In this document: positions 52,692 to 64,000 of the stretch, piece after piece
Layout of the letters: each line of letters begins with the position of its first letter
Numbering within the stretch: position 1 is the first letter of the stretch
Assembly: GCF_964204645.1 (NCBI RefSeq)
Contig: NC_134026.1
Span: 12,736,450-12,800,449 of the forward strand
DNA length: 64,000 nucleotides
Reading direction: 5' to 3'
Source of the DNA: Tubulanus polymorphus
Taxonomy: Eukaryota; Nemertea; Palaeonemertea; Tubulaniformes; Tubulanidae
Position numbers and translations under genes: made by a program
Notes under the pieces: generated by a model
What the model was told of the DNA's origin: nothing
Databases searched by the model: none
The model's input: the letters and a program-made list of their open reading frames with translations, nothing else

Positions 52692-55600
52692 ATGGCAGAC
52701 GATGTCGCGGTCGATGGAAAGTACGTATAAAAAAAACTTTTGTTACGTCCTTGACAAATTGTATGTATGGTTCGTTTAGTATTGAAATGAGTATTTATTA
52801 TTGCCTGCATACCTAGAAATGACTCGTACCATGAAACTTTCTCTCATAAAGTAGCAGGGGGCAAATAAATTGAGTTATTTCACGTCAACTAGCGTCAGCA
52901 ACAAGCGCTTGAAATGAGACGGTGCTGCTTTTACTGTTATTTCGGGTCGTGTCCTATTTACGTCCAGTTGTAAAAATAACTTCTGCTTACAACTGGAAGG
53001 TATTTTTACAGGTTACTGCCTTTGATTTGAAGAAAATCACTAATGAGTTGCTCAATTTCAATTTGGAACATATTTCCATATTTGCATTGCCTAGGCCTAA
53101 TTCTCAATGCATTGGATGTAACAAAGACACTAATAATGAAGAAATTCCTTTTCAAAATTTAGAGTCACTGTTACGTCCTTGTTGGAAACTATAAGATTCG
53201 CCCAGAGAATGCTATTTAGACCTTTGATTTAGACCATAAATGAGAATCTGCATGGCATTATACTCGTCACAACAGACCTAGATATTTTTTTAGGTGATTT
53301 TATGGCAACAATAGCAAGGATGTAACAAAGACGCTAAATTTTTGTGTCTTCGTGCATCCTGAACTTATAAAGAATAATCTGTAACGAACCAAATCTGTAA
53401 CGAACCAATTTACTGATTTGCGGTATAGAAGCAAGTGACGTTAACGGCCTAGAGGCCGCAATTGATGGCCGATTTTTTTCAAACTTGGTAGACAACTAGG
53501 GTATCACCTGGGGCAGAACCCTATTTAAAATTGGGTCGATTCGATTCAAATTATGGCCACCAGGGGGGCCGACATGAAAATGGACGTTAACGGCCTAGAG
53601 GCCGCAATTGATGGCCGATTTTTTTCAAACTTGGTAGACAACTAGGGTATCACATGGGGCAGAACCCTATTTAAAATTGGGTCGCTTCGATTCAAATTAT
53701 GGCCACCATTGGGCCGATATGAAAATGGACGTTAACGGCCTAGAGGCCGCAATTGTTGACCATTTTTTTCAAACTTGGTAGACAACTAGGGTATCACATG
53801 GGGCAGAACCCTATTTAAAATTGGGTCGATTCGATTCAAATTATGGCCACCAGGGGGCCGATATGAAAATGGACGTTAACGGTCTAGAGGCCGCAATTCA
53901 TGGCCGATTTTTTTCAAACTTGGTAGACAACTAGGGTATCACATGGGGCAGAACCCTATTTAAAATTGGGTCGCTTCGATTCAAATTATGGCCACCAGGG
54001 GGGCCGATATGAAAATGGACGTTAACGGCCTAGAGGCCGCAATTGATGGCCAATTTTTTCCAAACTTGGTAGACAACTAGGATATAATATATGCTGCAAT
54101 GGAACCATATCTCTTTTCATCTCATTGACTCAATGTGTCTTAACTTTTTCAGAGAAAATAAGAGATCCGTACGATATAAATTAGGGTAACTCCACGTAAT
54201 TTCGGAAGCCGTTTTTTAATCAACTAATTTCACGGGCATTAATCTTCGACTATAGGAATTGCCAATAGCACTTTTTTTCATAGCCGCATATTTCTGCGGT
54301 CTAATATCATTAAGGAATCGTTTAAAACGAGTTCCCTTTAAAAGATATGTCAATTTATGTCATTTTAAGAGATAACATAATTTCGGAATACCTGGTTACG
54401 TAAATTCGGAAGCACTCCACATAATTTCGGAAACGAAATAACGAAAATATTTGCTATCATTTATATGTACTCACAACGCGTCGTTCTTGGACAATGTCAT
54501 GTTGGTAAAGTAGGGGAGGTAGCTATATGAACGGTAGTTGGACAATGCCATTTTGGTTAAGTAGGGGTGGTAGCAATGTCATTGAGGTTCGAATCCCATT
54601 ATTAAACTATTTTAATTTCGCGCAAATTTTACGACGATTAATCAATGTATATGTCATTTCATACAATGTTTTTATATAAAAGAAATTCTTTTTATATAAA
54701 GTTGATGAGATTAAAAAATACTGATGCTTCATAGCAATATGGCAACGCTAGTTGGACAATGCCATTTGGGTAAAGTAGGGGTGTTAGCAGGTGATTGATG
54801 TTCGAATCCAATAATTAAACTATTTTAATTCGCGCAATTTTAGCCGATCAGCTGATTGAGGGTAAACAAATAAACAGAAGCAGAAGTTAAGTATTTCAAA
54901 CTTTTATATTTCATAACATATTCGTATTGCACAACCCATATATTATTGCTGTTATGTATTTTGAAAAAATAACTTATATGCCTACCTGATTAATAAAATA
55001 TCAGGCTCATAAAAAAATAAGATTTGTACCTATAAAACTAAAAACTTACCAAAAACCTAACATTTACATCCATAAATTAAAAATAAAACATATATTCCAC
55101 TGATTAAGTTGACAAAAATATTTTGATTTCAGAATGTAGCGAACACGTCCATCGTATTTTGGAATTCTTCTTTTGGAAACTCTAGCTGCATCCTGTTGTT
55201 GATGACTTTTGGAGGGCTTAAATCATAGATGATGTTTTCTGTGGGGTGCTCCTCGATGATGTCTACATCCGGCCATATAAATGAATTTTTAGTTTCACAT
55301 GGTTGGTTAAGAAACTGTACCATCACTACGTCTCCAAAGGCAAGAATCTCTAAGATCTGAAAACAGATTTCATGAATTGGGTAAGCCATTGAATGCATTT
55401 GTTCTCAGAACTAATTTCAAGGAATCGTACCACTCCAAAATAAAGATGTTTTCGTCCACGATTGCCCTCTTGGTATAGCGCTATGTAGACACCCTCACTG
55501 TTAAAAGAAAACGACCATTTTCAAGTCAGTATACAAACAAGATCTAAACTACAATTCTACAAGCCTACCTAATATTTATTTCTTGTACTTTAGGCATACT

Positions 55601-58600
55601 TGCTTCAGGAATTTGATCATCATCTTGAGTTTGATCATCATGGCCCTGAAATGCATGTTTTTCATTGACAAATAATGAATCATTGAATTAACATTCTCAA
55701 ATGGTTTTGTTATCTACTTACTGGAATATTTGATTCCTCTGGTCTCGATGAAATCTGCAAAAAGAGCGTGACAGGAAAAATGTAAATAAATGGTACATTA
55801 AAACCATAACCTATTTGCAGCACTATTTTAACTTACAGTTGTAGTGAGTCTTTTTTGCCTCTTTTCAATTCTCTCTTGTTCTTTTTTTTCTTTTAGATTT
55901 TGCTTAGCAACCGCATTCGCATAGGCATCGTCAGCAGTAAGTATGAAGTATCTTTTCTCTTCACATTTTCTCTTCTTTTTTGCTAGTGTGACCACAGGGT
56001 AATCCAAAACATCGTGATCTGGATCAGCTGATAATGTTTTGAGAATCGAAATGAGATATCTCATATGGAAAAATATTTGTATTTAATTCATTCTAAATTC
56101 TCTGTTACCTGGGGACGAGTTGTTATCAAAAGGAAATATAGGTGGCGCTTCTGTCTCCGCTGTTAAAAACTGAAAGATATATTTCATAAACATATGTGAA
56201 TACTCCATTTAGATGTGAATGTAATGTGAGGAAAACAAATCATGAAAAATAAAAGGATATTTGTTGATTGTTCGTCAGCACTTGAAAACTGAAATGTAAA
56301 ATCATTAGGTGTAAGTAACAACAAAGAACACAATAGAACCAATCTGAATCTGTTATTCCAACACAGGTAAAATAATAATACTAATTAACAAACAATGAAC
56401 CTATAATTAATAAAGTTTTTTGTTTCACACCTGAGATGGATTTTCACTCGTTGATTGATTCTAGATAGTAATTAAGGTTACAGGTCATTGCAAGATATTT
56501 TAAATGATTTTGTCTATATTTACGTTTTGTATGTTTTAGTGTGAAAAGTCATACCTTATTTGATTCCGACAACGGAACATCACTACATGGTGTAGGATCG
56601 GCGATCTAGAATACCAATACACATCATTGTATTCAAATAACAACTTGGTGAGATCATATGACCCGGATAGAAAATAACTCACATCAGCAATGACTGTTGC
56701 AATTGTAGTTGTAGATGGAAGAAATGCCTCTGGTGGAATTATAGAAGGATCGAATGGATAAATCCCGCACGACCTGAATCCATTAATTAAGTGTTCAGGC
56801 GAGATACTCTGCCAAGTAGGTGTAAAGATTTCAAAAAAACAACTCTTGTTGATGATCCGACCTGGATTTTGATTTGAGAAGTTTTGACAGAGGCGATTCC
56901 ATGAGGACTTTAATGTCTTAAAACACGATCTAAAAAAGAACACATACCGCCGCGGTAAACATTAAATTAGATTGTATAAATCAATAAGGGCAAAAAGACC
57001 TACCGATCTAGAGGCTGTAGCCAGTGTGATGTGTGCTCTGGGAGTTCAACTAATTTGATGTTATTTTCGCGAGCCAGTTCCACCAATTCTAAGAAATTGT
57101 GGCTATTATGACCATCTGATATCAAAACTTGCGGGCGAACTCGGCCGATTGCTGGTAAAAAGCTCTTCTTAAACCACAGTGTTGCGATTCCCTATTATGA
57201 TAAAAATTATGGAAAGTTAGATAGATTAAAAGTAAGTTGTTGATTCCTGGTTATGTATAGGCCTATTATTTGTAACCTGCTTTGTCCATCCACTTTCAGA
57301 AACAGACACTGTAGTTCCGGGAGGTGCTCGATTGGAATCAACAGACTGCAGTGATGCTGCCGTTTTCCCTTTAAAAATTACATTCGGTGCTAGCATCTGC
57401 CCTGCCGCATTACCACAAGCCATGATGGTAATAGTTTCACGATTGCCACTAATGCGTGCCTGCACATATCTGCTTCCCTTTCTGTGAATGAAACACAATT
57501 CTTAGTCTTATTATCAAACCTTTATGAGATATCTGTTTTATATTTTCAGAGGACTTGGTGTGCATTTTATGACAAATTTACAGTTGTATTTGATTCAAAG
57601 GGTCATTGATTCCATTAAACTATGATAATAAATGCCACAATTGATACAATATGTTAGTTTATTTGCTGAAAGTTCGAGATTTTGACTAAAAAATTGGTTA
57701 AAAATCATGCATGATAGTGAAAAAATGTACGGGTATGTATAGGTATATATCTACATATTGCACTGAGGAATATTAGCCTACCTATCTATTGACACAATGT
57801 CTAGAATTATCATTGAGCTAATGTTCAATTTTCATACCTAGCAACTATTTTCCCAGGGACATGGGAAAACTGCAGGCCGGTTTCATCCATGTTCCAGATG
57901 TGCATTGGTTGAAGTCCTGCCAATGCACATTTTGCTGCTCCAAAAAACATCCCCACTTTTTTTACATTTATACACTGATGCCTGATGGCAGCAGTGCCTT
58001 CGGGCTTGCGCAGTGTTACTGACGGATTTCTGGATTTAAACCCAGCCCAAAACTGATCACTTGGGACAATCTAAAAGAAAAGACTGCATTATCAAATTCA
58101 TGCTTTCAAATAACAAATCCTAATGATGTTGGCTAATTGACAAGCACCTCCTTGAACGGTTTTCCACGTTTCAACGCAAGATCTCCAGCATATTTCAGGA
58201 AATTATTCTTTGAGAATCCGTATCCCAAATCAGCCCTGTTTTTGGCAAAATCGGCGAGCTTTTTCTCATCTGCCTCCGTTAAATGTGTCGGCCGGCCTAG
58301 TTTTGAATCTGCCGGTATTTTGCCACTAACACCGTCGTGCAGAGTTGATTTTGGAACTGCAAAATTCTTAGCCGCCGATAAAACTGATGAGCCATTTCTG
58401 AGGGACTCAATGGCTTCACGCATCTGAGCTTCCGTCCACTTTCGATACACTTTTGGCATTCTATAAAAAAGAAATGAAAACATGACCTTCTTTATTATGA
58501 ACCGAGGTGAAAGAAAATTTAAAAAAAATATTTCGTTAGGCCTGGATAGATTGTTTCTGTAATTTGTTATGACAGCCTAGACCAAGATCTTATTTTGACT

Positions 58601-60979
58601 GAATCTGGATGGTAGTAGCCCTACCTGAATTCATGAATGAATGAGCCTAGAGAAAATAGTTCTAAACCTGACTTTCTTTCTTTGATAGGCCTAACTAATC
58701 AGCATCACAGTCTTATTTAATGTGGATAACAGCTGTGTAAACATACGCGTAACTAATCTAACATAATTTCGGAACTTCCGAAATTATGTGGAAGAGCCGT
58801 GAAAGCTGGGTGTGGGATTTCCGAAATTGTGTAGGCGAGCGAGTTCTTGAAAATCGCCGTTTTTTTTTACGATGAGCGTATTCCGATAGAAAATGAATGT
58901 TTATAAACAAACTATCGACTTCCTAGAACTTCTTGGCAGTGTTTACGTATCGGCTGCCACGAAATTCCGTAAAAGCGGGGCGAATCAATAATTTACTTAC
59001 ATGACTGACTTTTTCGCCCTGCCGCGCTGATTTCGTGTGCCAGAAAGAAATGCGTACTACGTCATCAAAATGGCGCGGAATCCCGTGGAATTCCCGGGAA
59101 ATACCAACCTACCTCCCCTATATCTAATTTGGCCTAATCCACGTAGGTATTCCCTCTCCGCGACCGTGGAGATGCTGTAGAAAAAAAACTTCCGAATTTA
59201 TGTGGTCTTCCGAAATTACGTGGAGTTACCCTAAGAGTTCGTCAATTCAGCCCTGAAAGACCGAAGAGCCGTCAAGAGAAGAGACAGATGTACTACCACT
59301 TAGAGAAAGAAAGACGAAAAGGAGATAAGGAGGCTTATGAAGAATTTTTACGAAAAGATGCCGAACGTAAACGCCATTACCGCCAACAAATTTCCAGTGA
59401 GAAAAAAAAAGAGCTTGCAGAAAAGAGCAAATTAAGAATGCAAGATTATCGGCAAAGATTGAAAGAAAATAATGGGCGGCCAGTTACAACAAGAATGGCT
59501 CGTGAGAATTTGAGAAAATCTTGGCGGGAGTCCAAAAAAAGACTTCGAGAGAAACAAACTCCGCAATCGAAACGACGTGAACTCGAAAAAAGAAGAATGA
59601 ATTACCAATTGAAGAAAACACAAAATGAATCGAAAAAAGAACCTGTTAAGTCTGAATCAAGTTCCACAGTTGACACTGAAAAAGAAATTGTCAATAATAT
59701 CAAGAAAAATTTAAGAGCACATAAGGTATCAAAGAAGTACAGCAAATACAGAACATTAGTAACACTTGTGTGTGGAAAGTATAAAAACAGTCGCGCAGCT
59801 AGAGCCAAACTTGACATATCATATCAGCACTGGAAGTATGCCTCACTATTAGAAGAGAAACCTTATCGATGTGACAAATTGTCCGAAGAAAGACGAAATT
59901 TGATCAGAAAGTACTACTTAGAAAAATCGACGATTTTGCCAACTAAGAGAACCGTCTCCCGAAATGGTATTCAGAAATGTGTTCTGAGTGCCCCGATTAA
60001 GATGATCCATTCAGAATTCGGGGATTTTAAAGTAGGATTGTCAACATTCGCGAAGCTTCGTCCTAAAGAATGCCTGACTATGGATAGGAACAAATATAAT
60101 CGCTGTTTGTGTGAATACTGCATCAACATTGAGTTCAAATTAGATGCCATCAATAATTTAGCTCACAGAAAAGGAGTAAAAACAGCTGATGTTGGTAACA
60201 AGTTTCAATTGGTCAATACCAGTATGTGTCCTAAAATAAGGACCTCGGCATATCATGAACCTGCATGCATTAAGCGGACCTGTAATAAGTGCGGTCCTAA
60301 GCTTACAAGAAGTATCTTGAATGAAAGAAAACTGGATGGAAAGCTGCCCCTTCAATGGAAAAAATGGGTGGATGGTAATGAAAAAACCAAGGATGATAAA
60401 GATAAGAAGGTGAAGGTTTTGATGGAGAAAAATGGATCATTGAATGAGTTCATTGAAGAATTGTTGGTGGAATTGGTACCATTCGCTGAACATCTGTTCA
60501 ATGCCAGATGGCAAAACGATCAGTATAAATTGTTGAAAGAAAACCTACCACCAGGATGGGTGTTGACTGTGCAGGATTTCAGCCAAAACTATAGGACAAC
60601 ATACCAAGATGAAATACAATCAGTGTATTACCAATATAAACAGGCAACGCTGCATCCAACTGTTGCTGTCTATAGGTGTCCAAACTGCCAAGATCTTGTA
60701 GAAGAAAATATTTTCTTTGTATCAGATGACTTGAAACATGATGAATATGCCGTTGATTGGTTTAAAAGAAAGGTACATGATCATCTAAAAACACGTGGTG
60801 TTAAAATAGAACACGAAGTCCATTTTTCAGATGGATGTGCGAATCAATATAAAGGGAAAAACCTATTCTACTTAATGTCAGAATTCTCATTCATGCTCTA
60901 TCATTACAATCAATTCTCGGATAGCCGGGTAGCCTGTCGGATAGCCTACTTACTCGTTAACTTTTACTACTTAATCTGA
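52692..60979 (+). CDS. Putative transposase-like protein of the large TIR element (two exons, interrupted)
   Basis: Exon 1 52692-52720 (MADDVAVDG plus two bases) ends at donor GTACGT. Exon 2 starts at 54153 after TTTTTCAG in the matching phase, is interrupted by the pogo-like element (54184-59233) and resumes at 59234 in frame. The body has a basic, Arg/Lys-rich helical N-terminus ([20 protein letters not shown]), a Cys cluster ([17 protein letters not shown]), [34 protein letters not shown] and [17 protein letters not shown]. The two Asp blocks ([16 protein letters not shown]) look like RNase-H-fold catalytic motifs, so a DDE transposase is suspected; family not named. The last 30 residues look aberrant, so the 3' part is probably lost. 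Confidence 0.55.
53437..54081. repeat. 144-bp tandem repeat inside the intron, 4.5 copies
   Basis: Units start at 53437, 53583, 53728, 53872 and 54018 with GACGTTAACGGCCTAGAGG, continue TTTTTTTCAAACTTGGTAGA and end TATGGCCACCAGGGGGGCC. Period 144-146 bp, high identity. The core CCACCAGGGGGC matches the CTCF-type consensus. Confidence 0.95.
54470..54850 (+). repeat. Repeated tRNA-like (SINE-like) units in the pogo element
   Basis: GTTGGACAATGCCATTTTGG, AAGTAGGGGTGGTAGC is repeated at about 54490, 54535 and 54752. Two copies are followed by B-box-like GGTTCGAATCCCA (54587) and TGTTCGAATCCAA (54809) and by ATTAAACTATTTTAAT. A pol III-type A/B pair is plausible, hence a SINE head duplicated in tandem. 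Confidence 0.4.
55129..58459 (-). CDS. Pogo-like transposase (HTH_psq + DDE_1), about ten exons
   Basis: Start ATG 58459 just after a TTTTTATAG acceptor. Exons with GT-AG borders include: 58460-58148 (HTH_psq: [20 protein letters not shown]; ends GKPFKE), 58070-57843 ([11 protein letters not shown]; first catalytic Asp in [11 protein letters not shown]), 57483-57278 ([20 protein letters not shown]), 57192-57003 (second Asp, [12 protein letters not shown]; third, [12 protein letters not shown]), 56935-56694 ([21 protein letters not shown]), 56606-56555, 56172-56112, about 56060-55840, about 55752-55722, about 55645-55570, then 55500-55400 and a last exon ending at TGA 55129. The C-terminal third is acidic and variable. 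The enzyme binds TIR repeats and cuts at TA. No lesion noticed in the catalytic exons. Confidence 0.8.
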
Positions 60980-60999
60980 TTTACTTTAATGAAATAATG

Positions 61000-61457
61000 A
61001 ATAGTGCAATCTGGACCAGGGTTTGTAGTTATTGATGTGGCAATTTTTGTTAAGTTTTTTTGTTATTTCTTATTATTCTTAATAAACTTTTAAAAATAAT
61101 CTGTGTAAGTTGTTATGAGTGAGATTTCAGAGTAATTTTGAGCAACTGCGAAAATGCTATCATGCGCATAATGATATTACCCTAGTGAAAGTAAAACCAT
61201 TACACTATCCATCGTGGTGTTTGAAACAGTAGAACTTGCTTAATTCGGGACTGCCCAAAACCGGATTATTTTGAGTAAAATACATGTAATTTGAATGCAA
61301 TTAATCTAACTGTGCTAGAATATCTGTCCAGATAAAATGAAAAACTGATTATAAGAGATCCGGAGTAAGCAAGTTTTGTTGTTAGTATAATGTGCTGGTT
61401 GCCTCCAATGGACAACATATTCTTCCTGATATCAGCTTCTGTGTGTAGTTCAGGAGT
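61000..61457. other. 3' region of the large TIR element; no gene
   Basis: A poly(A)-type signal AATAAACTTTTAAA at about 61080 could end the transcript of the upstream gene. No coding exon seen. Confidence 0.4.
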
Positions 61458-61576
61458 CAGTTGCTCAAAAGTTCGTTAAAGATAACCAGTGGATAAATAC
61501 CATAGTAACATTGAACTTTTAATTGTCACTATGTCAACTATCCACTGGTTAACTCCATCCTGCTTCTGAGCAACTG
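61458..61576. mobile_element. Small foldback MITE
   Basis: Ends CAGTTGCTCAAAAG and CTTCTGAGCAACTG, with inner inverted block AACCAGTGGATA / TATCCACTGGTT. 119 bp. Diverged termini of the same family are seen at 42310-42660. No clear target duplication. Confidence 0.7.
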
Positions 61577-62599
61577 AACAATTCCGTTGGTTTGATGATA
61601 GCAGAAACCTGCAGACACAAAGGCTTAGAGGGACAATATGAAAACGATGTAACATACATAGCGTCGAATTTTGGAAATTTATATCAACATGGACTTTTCT
61701 CGATCAAATATGTCAAAGACATATTGACAACAAATATTCAAAGCGTAATTGTCAATTCCAGCCTCTGTGTTTCGGCCCTTTATTAAGAAAGATGGAACAA
61801 AATCTTCCTTGACTGTTTCATTTCATTATACCTAATTTTTTATTAGATTTGATGATAATATTTATTGTTCCATGTTTCTTGGGTTAGTTGTTAAGGTGCA
61901 TCACCGAGCCGTGGGCCTGCTGTACATGCTAAAGCAAAATGGAAAGCATATACAACATGTTCATCAGTACAGGTTAACTCGGATACTCACAACAATAAAC
62001 TTGAATACAAAGTGTTAGTAAACAAATAAATAAAATGCAATTAAACTAGAAAAAATTAATTTAATTCCGGCTGCAATATTTTTTCAACATTCTTACATCT
62101 TGCATTTAAATTTCTTGCCAATCCTATTCTCTGGAAAATTAGGGAGTTCCAAATGTCTCCCAAAAGTCTTATTAAATGATATTTAACTTATTTAACTCGT
62201 TTGCACAAACTAAACCTGCGAAAATTTGAAAAATGTAACACTTTGGAATATCCTTATCGTGTCCTGTTACATCCAGTAATATTTTTGGAGATAATCTCTG
62301 AAAATAATGTTTCAACTTCATAGTTTCATGTGAAGGGACGTCTAATGATTATTAATTTTTACAGTGACATTGATAAAATTATGAAAAGAATAGAACATCA
62401 TGCCGATAAATCAAATTTTTGATTTACATTTTGTGTCCCAAGTTACGTCCAGGAATTTTCATTAATTACATAATTAAGGTTGTTAGGACTGATGAACTAT
62501 CTTTTCCATTTTACTTATACTTAGGTATACTCTTAACTACAGAATAATACTGTTGGATTCAATTTTGTTCATGATTAAATTTGTAATTTTGGCATTTCC
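61577..62599. other. No gene seen (right part of the large TIR element)
   Basis: AT-rich. A 64-codon frame at 61592-61786 has an acceptor-like GATAGCAG before it but no matching donor, so it is not called. Subterminal TTACGTCC words lie at 62270 (variant) and 62452. Confidence 0.45.
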
Positions 62600-62734
62600 C
62601 GGACGTAACAGGAATTTTAGGACACCATATTTTGACTCATATATATAGATGCAGAACAATAACAGGGGTGGCGGTATATACGGGGTGATATATATATATA
62701 TAAGTTTTTCACATTAGGCCTATATTGATACCTA

Positions 62735-63330
62735 AGCATATTTTGTTTCCATGATCAATTGCAAAGTGTAGCCCATCGTCTATGATTGTGGTGAGTTTCA
62801 AGGTCATTAGTTGTTCTATATGGTCATAGAAGAATAACTAAGTATTTCCTTATTATTTGGTACGTAGGCATACTTTGTTACGATGATCAATTGCAAAGTT
62901 GTAGCTCATGATATATTCTGTGATTAAGGTGAGTCTCAAGGTCATTGGGCTTTGCATATGGTCAGCAGGGGGTGTTGAATACTAGAAAAACCTAGTATTT
63001 CCATATTATATTGGTAACTAGTCATTTTTTGTTACCACAATCAATTAAATAATCATAGCTGCTGACATGTTCTATGATTGTGGTGAGTTTCAACTTCATT
63101 GGTTTTTGAATATGGCCACCAGGGGGCATTGAACAATACAACAACTTAGTATTTCTATATTATATTCGTACCTATGCATATTTTGTTTCCACAACCAACT
63201 GGAAAGTTGTAGCTCAGGACATGGTCTATGGTTGTGGTAAGTTTCAAGGTCATTTGTTATTCTATATGGTCACCAGGGGGCGTTGAATAATGGAATTACT
63301 TAGTATTTCCTTATTATATTGGTACCTAGG
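62735..63330. repeat. Tandem repeat, four to five units of 136-155 bp
   Basis: Each unit contains GTGGTGAGTTTCAAGGTCAT (62788, 62924, 63079, 63234), TATGGTCACCAGGGGGCGTT and CTTAGTATTTCCTTATTATA. Units are more diverged than the 53.4-54.1 kb array but share the CACCAGGGGGC core. Confidence 0.85.
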
Positions 63331-63332
63331 AG

Positions 63333-63377
63333 AGCGAGGGAGCGAGGGAGGGAGGGAGGGAGGGAGGGAGGGAGGGA
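63333..63377. repeat. (GGGA)n microsatellite
   Basis: GAGCGAGGGAGCGAGGGAGG followed by seven GGGA units. Confidence 0.95.
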
Positions 63378-64000
63378 AACATATGTCTGGTGGGCTAAAA
63401 CGCTAAAACGCTCATCAGATTTTATGAAATCACTTTTCAAAACTGGTTTCAAAATAATAAATTTCATCATATAAGATTTGAATCGTTGGACTTCTTCAAA
63501 TATATACAGTGTATGCACACCAAAGATGGTAAGCCCAAAGTATCCACGTCAATTCAATGAAAATGTTTTTATTGAAATGACAGGTATACTTTTGGGAGGT
63601 ATCTCAGAAGCATATCGTACAATTTTCAATTAGTCATCCATCTAAGTGTAATCAACCCTCATCCATAGATAGAAAAAGGTTGTTTGAGAAAAAGTAATGT
63701 TCTCACTGTCAAATGTTTGTTTACCCTGTTTTTGTTTACTTAAAACTCGAACCAAGGGAAAAACCCATGTGTCAGAAAACATCTCAGAAAAACATTGCAC
63801 TAGGCCACACCAAAAGAAAACCCTGCTTCTTGGGCCCGACTGACCCGATATTTCATCAATTCAAATAATCATTTTCAGAATAAAACATTATTATCATATC
63901 CCTGACTAAAAATTTAGTCCATTAAAAATTATTTACGGCGACCCACTGTTAGAAGAATAACCGATATTTTTTTTTCTATAAAAAGAAAAAAAAATGTCCT
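63378..64000. other. No gene seen
   Basis: Intergenic sequence to the window end, finishing in A/T runs. Confidence 0.5.

Larger units (their letters stand above)
54184..59231 (-). mobile_element. Pogo-like DNA transposon, 5048 bp, TA target duplication
   Basis: 25-bp perfect TIRs GGGTAACTCCACGTAATTTC GGAAG (54184-54208; reverse complement 59207-59231), flanked by TA on both sides (54182-54183, 59232-59233). It encodes an intron-containing DDE transposase on the minus strand. Subterminal copies of the TIR word (ACRTAATTTCGGAA) occur on both sides. TA duplication, psq-type HTH and DDE-1 core place it in the Tc1/mariner-pogo group. It disrupts exon 2 of the host element's gene. Confidence 0.9.
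51961..62648 (+). mobile_element. Large TIR element carrying a two-exon gene, with a nested pogo-like transposon
   Basis: About 49-bp imperfect TIRs: the left end (TATATATATGAGTCAAAATA ... TTACGTCC, 51961-52009) and right end (62600-62648) are reverse complements with few differences. Subterminal copies of TTACGTCC (52370, 52745, 52961, 53172, 62452) recur. Without the 5048-bp nested insertion it would be about 5.6 kb. TA-rich flanks prevent a sure target-duplication call. Confidence 0.65.

Noticed and set aside
61592-61786. Third exon of the large TIR element's gene
   Set aside because: No donor in the preceding exon matches in phase and no transposase motif is present.

Overview
This window looks like a repeat-dense stretch of a marine invertebrate genome (lophotrochozoan or invertebrate deuterostome; the phylum cannot be fixed from sequence alone). 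The evidence is spliceosomal introns with GTAAGT donors, tandem minisatellites, MITEs, BEL/Pao, Ty3/gypsy, CR1-like LINE and pogo-type elements, and two very AT-rich blocks whose genes are those of a Polinton/Maverick (endogenous adintovirus-like) element. No bacterial operon logic applies.

Layout: 1-2960, minus-strand Ty3/gypsy gag-pol cut by the window edge. 3021-3168, a foldback hairpin. 3169-about 8062, first AT-rich Polinton block (C2H2 protein, broken protein-primed family-B DNA polymerase, small ORF, penton-like ORF). About 8063-15996, a nearly full-length CR1-like LINE whose ORF1 carries a DnaJ-like J-domain, a PHD finger, a coiled coil and an SGNH esterase; its 5' region holds a 1.78-kb TIR transposon with a 9-bp target duplication. 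16000-17840, a possible small spliced host gene with tandemly duplicated exon-like units. 19880-31080, second Polinton block: small membrane proteins, a structural protein, a capsid protein in pieces, C2H2 protein, packaging ATPase, integrase with chromodomain and an HNH nuclease. The two blocks hold complementary gene sets and are probably halves of one dead element, now separated by about 11.8 kb.

33252-40605, a hAT-like non-autonomous element split by a very young BEL/Pao retrotransposon (428-bp LTRs with one observed difference, 5-bp target duplication ATATT). 40606-41905, palindromic GC-rich repeats, a foldback and a LINE ORF1 remnant. 41906-51956, mostly non-genic with MITEs, a CpG-rich patch, a truncated LINE and a 73-bp minisatellite. 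51961-62648, a large TIR element with a two-exon gene whose second exon was hit by a 5-kb TA-flanked pogo-like transposon that carries its own intron-rich transposase on the opposite strand. The right end holds more tandem arrays.

The strongest leads are the J-domain fused to a LINE ORF1, a repeated T6-7 ... TAAATAAATG gene junction in the Polinton block that resembles NCLDV terminator/promoter signals, tandem arrays carrying CTCF-consensus-like cores, and the multi-level nesting of elements, which gives a readable order of insertion events.
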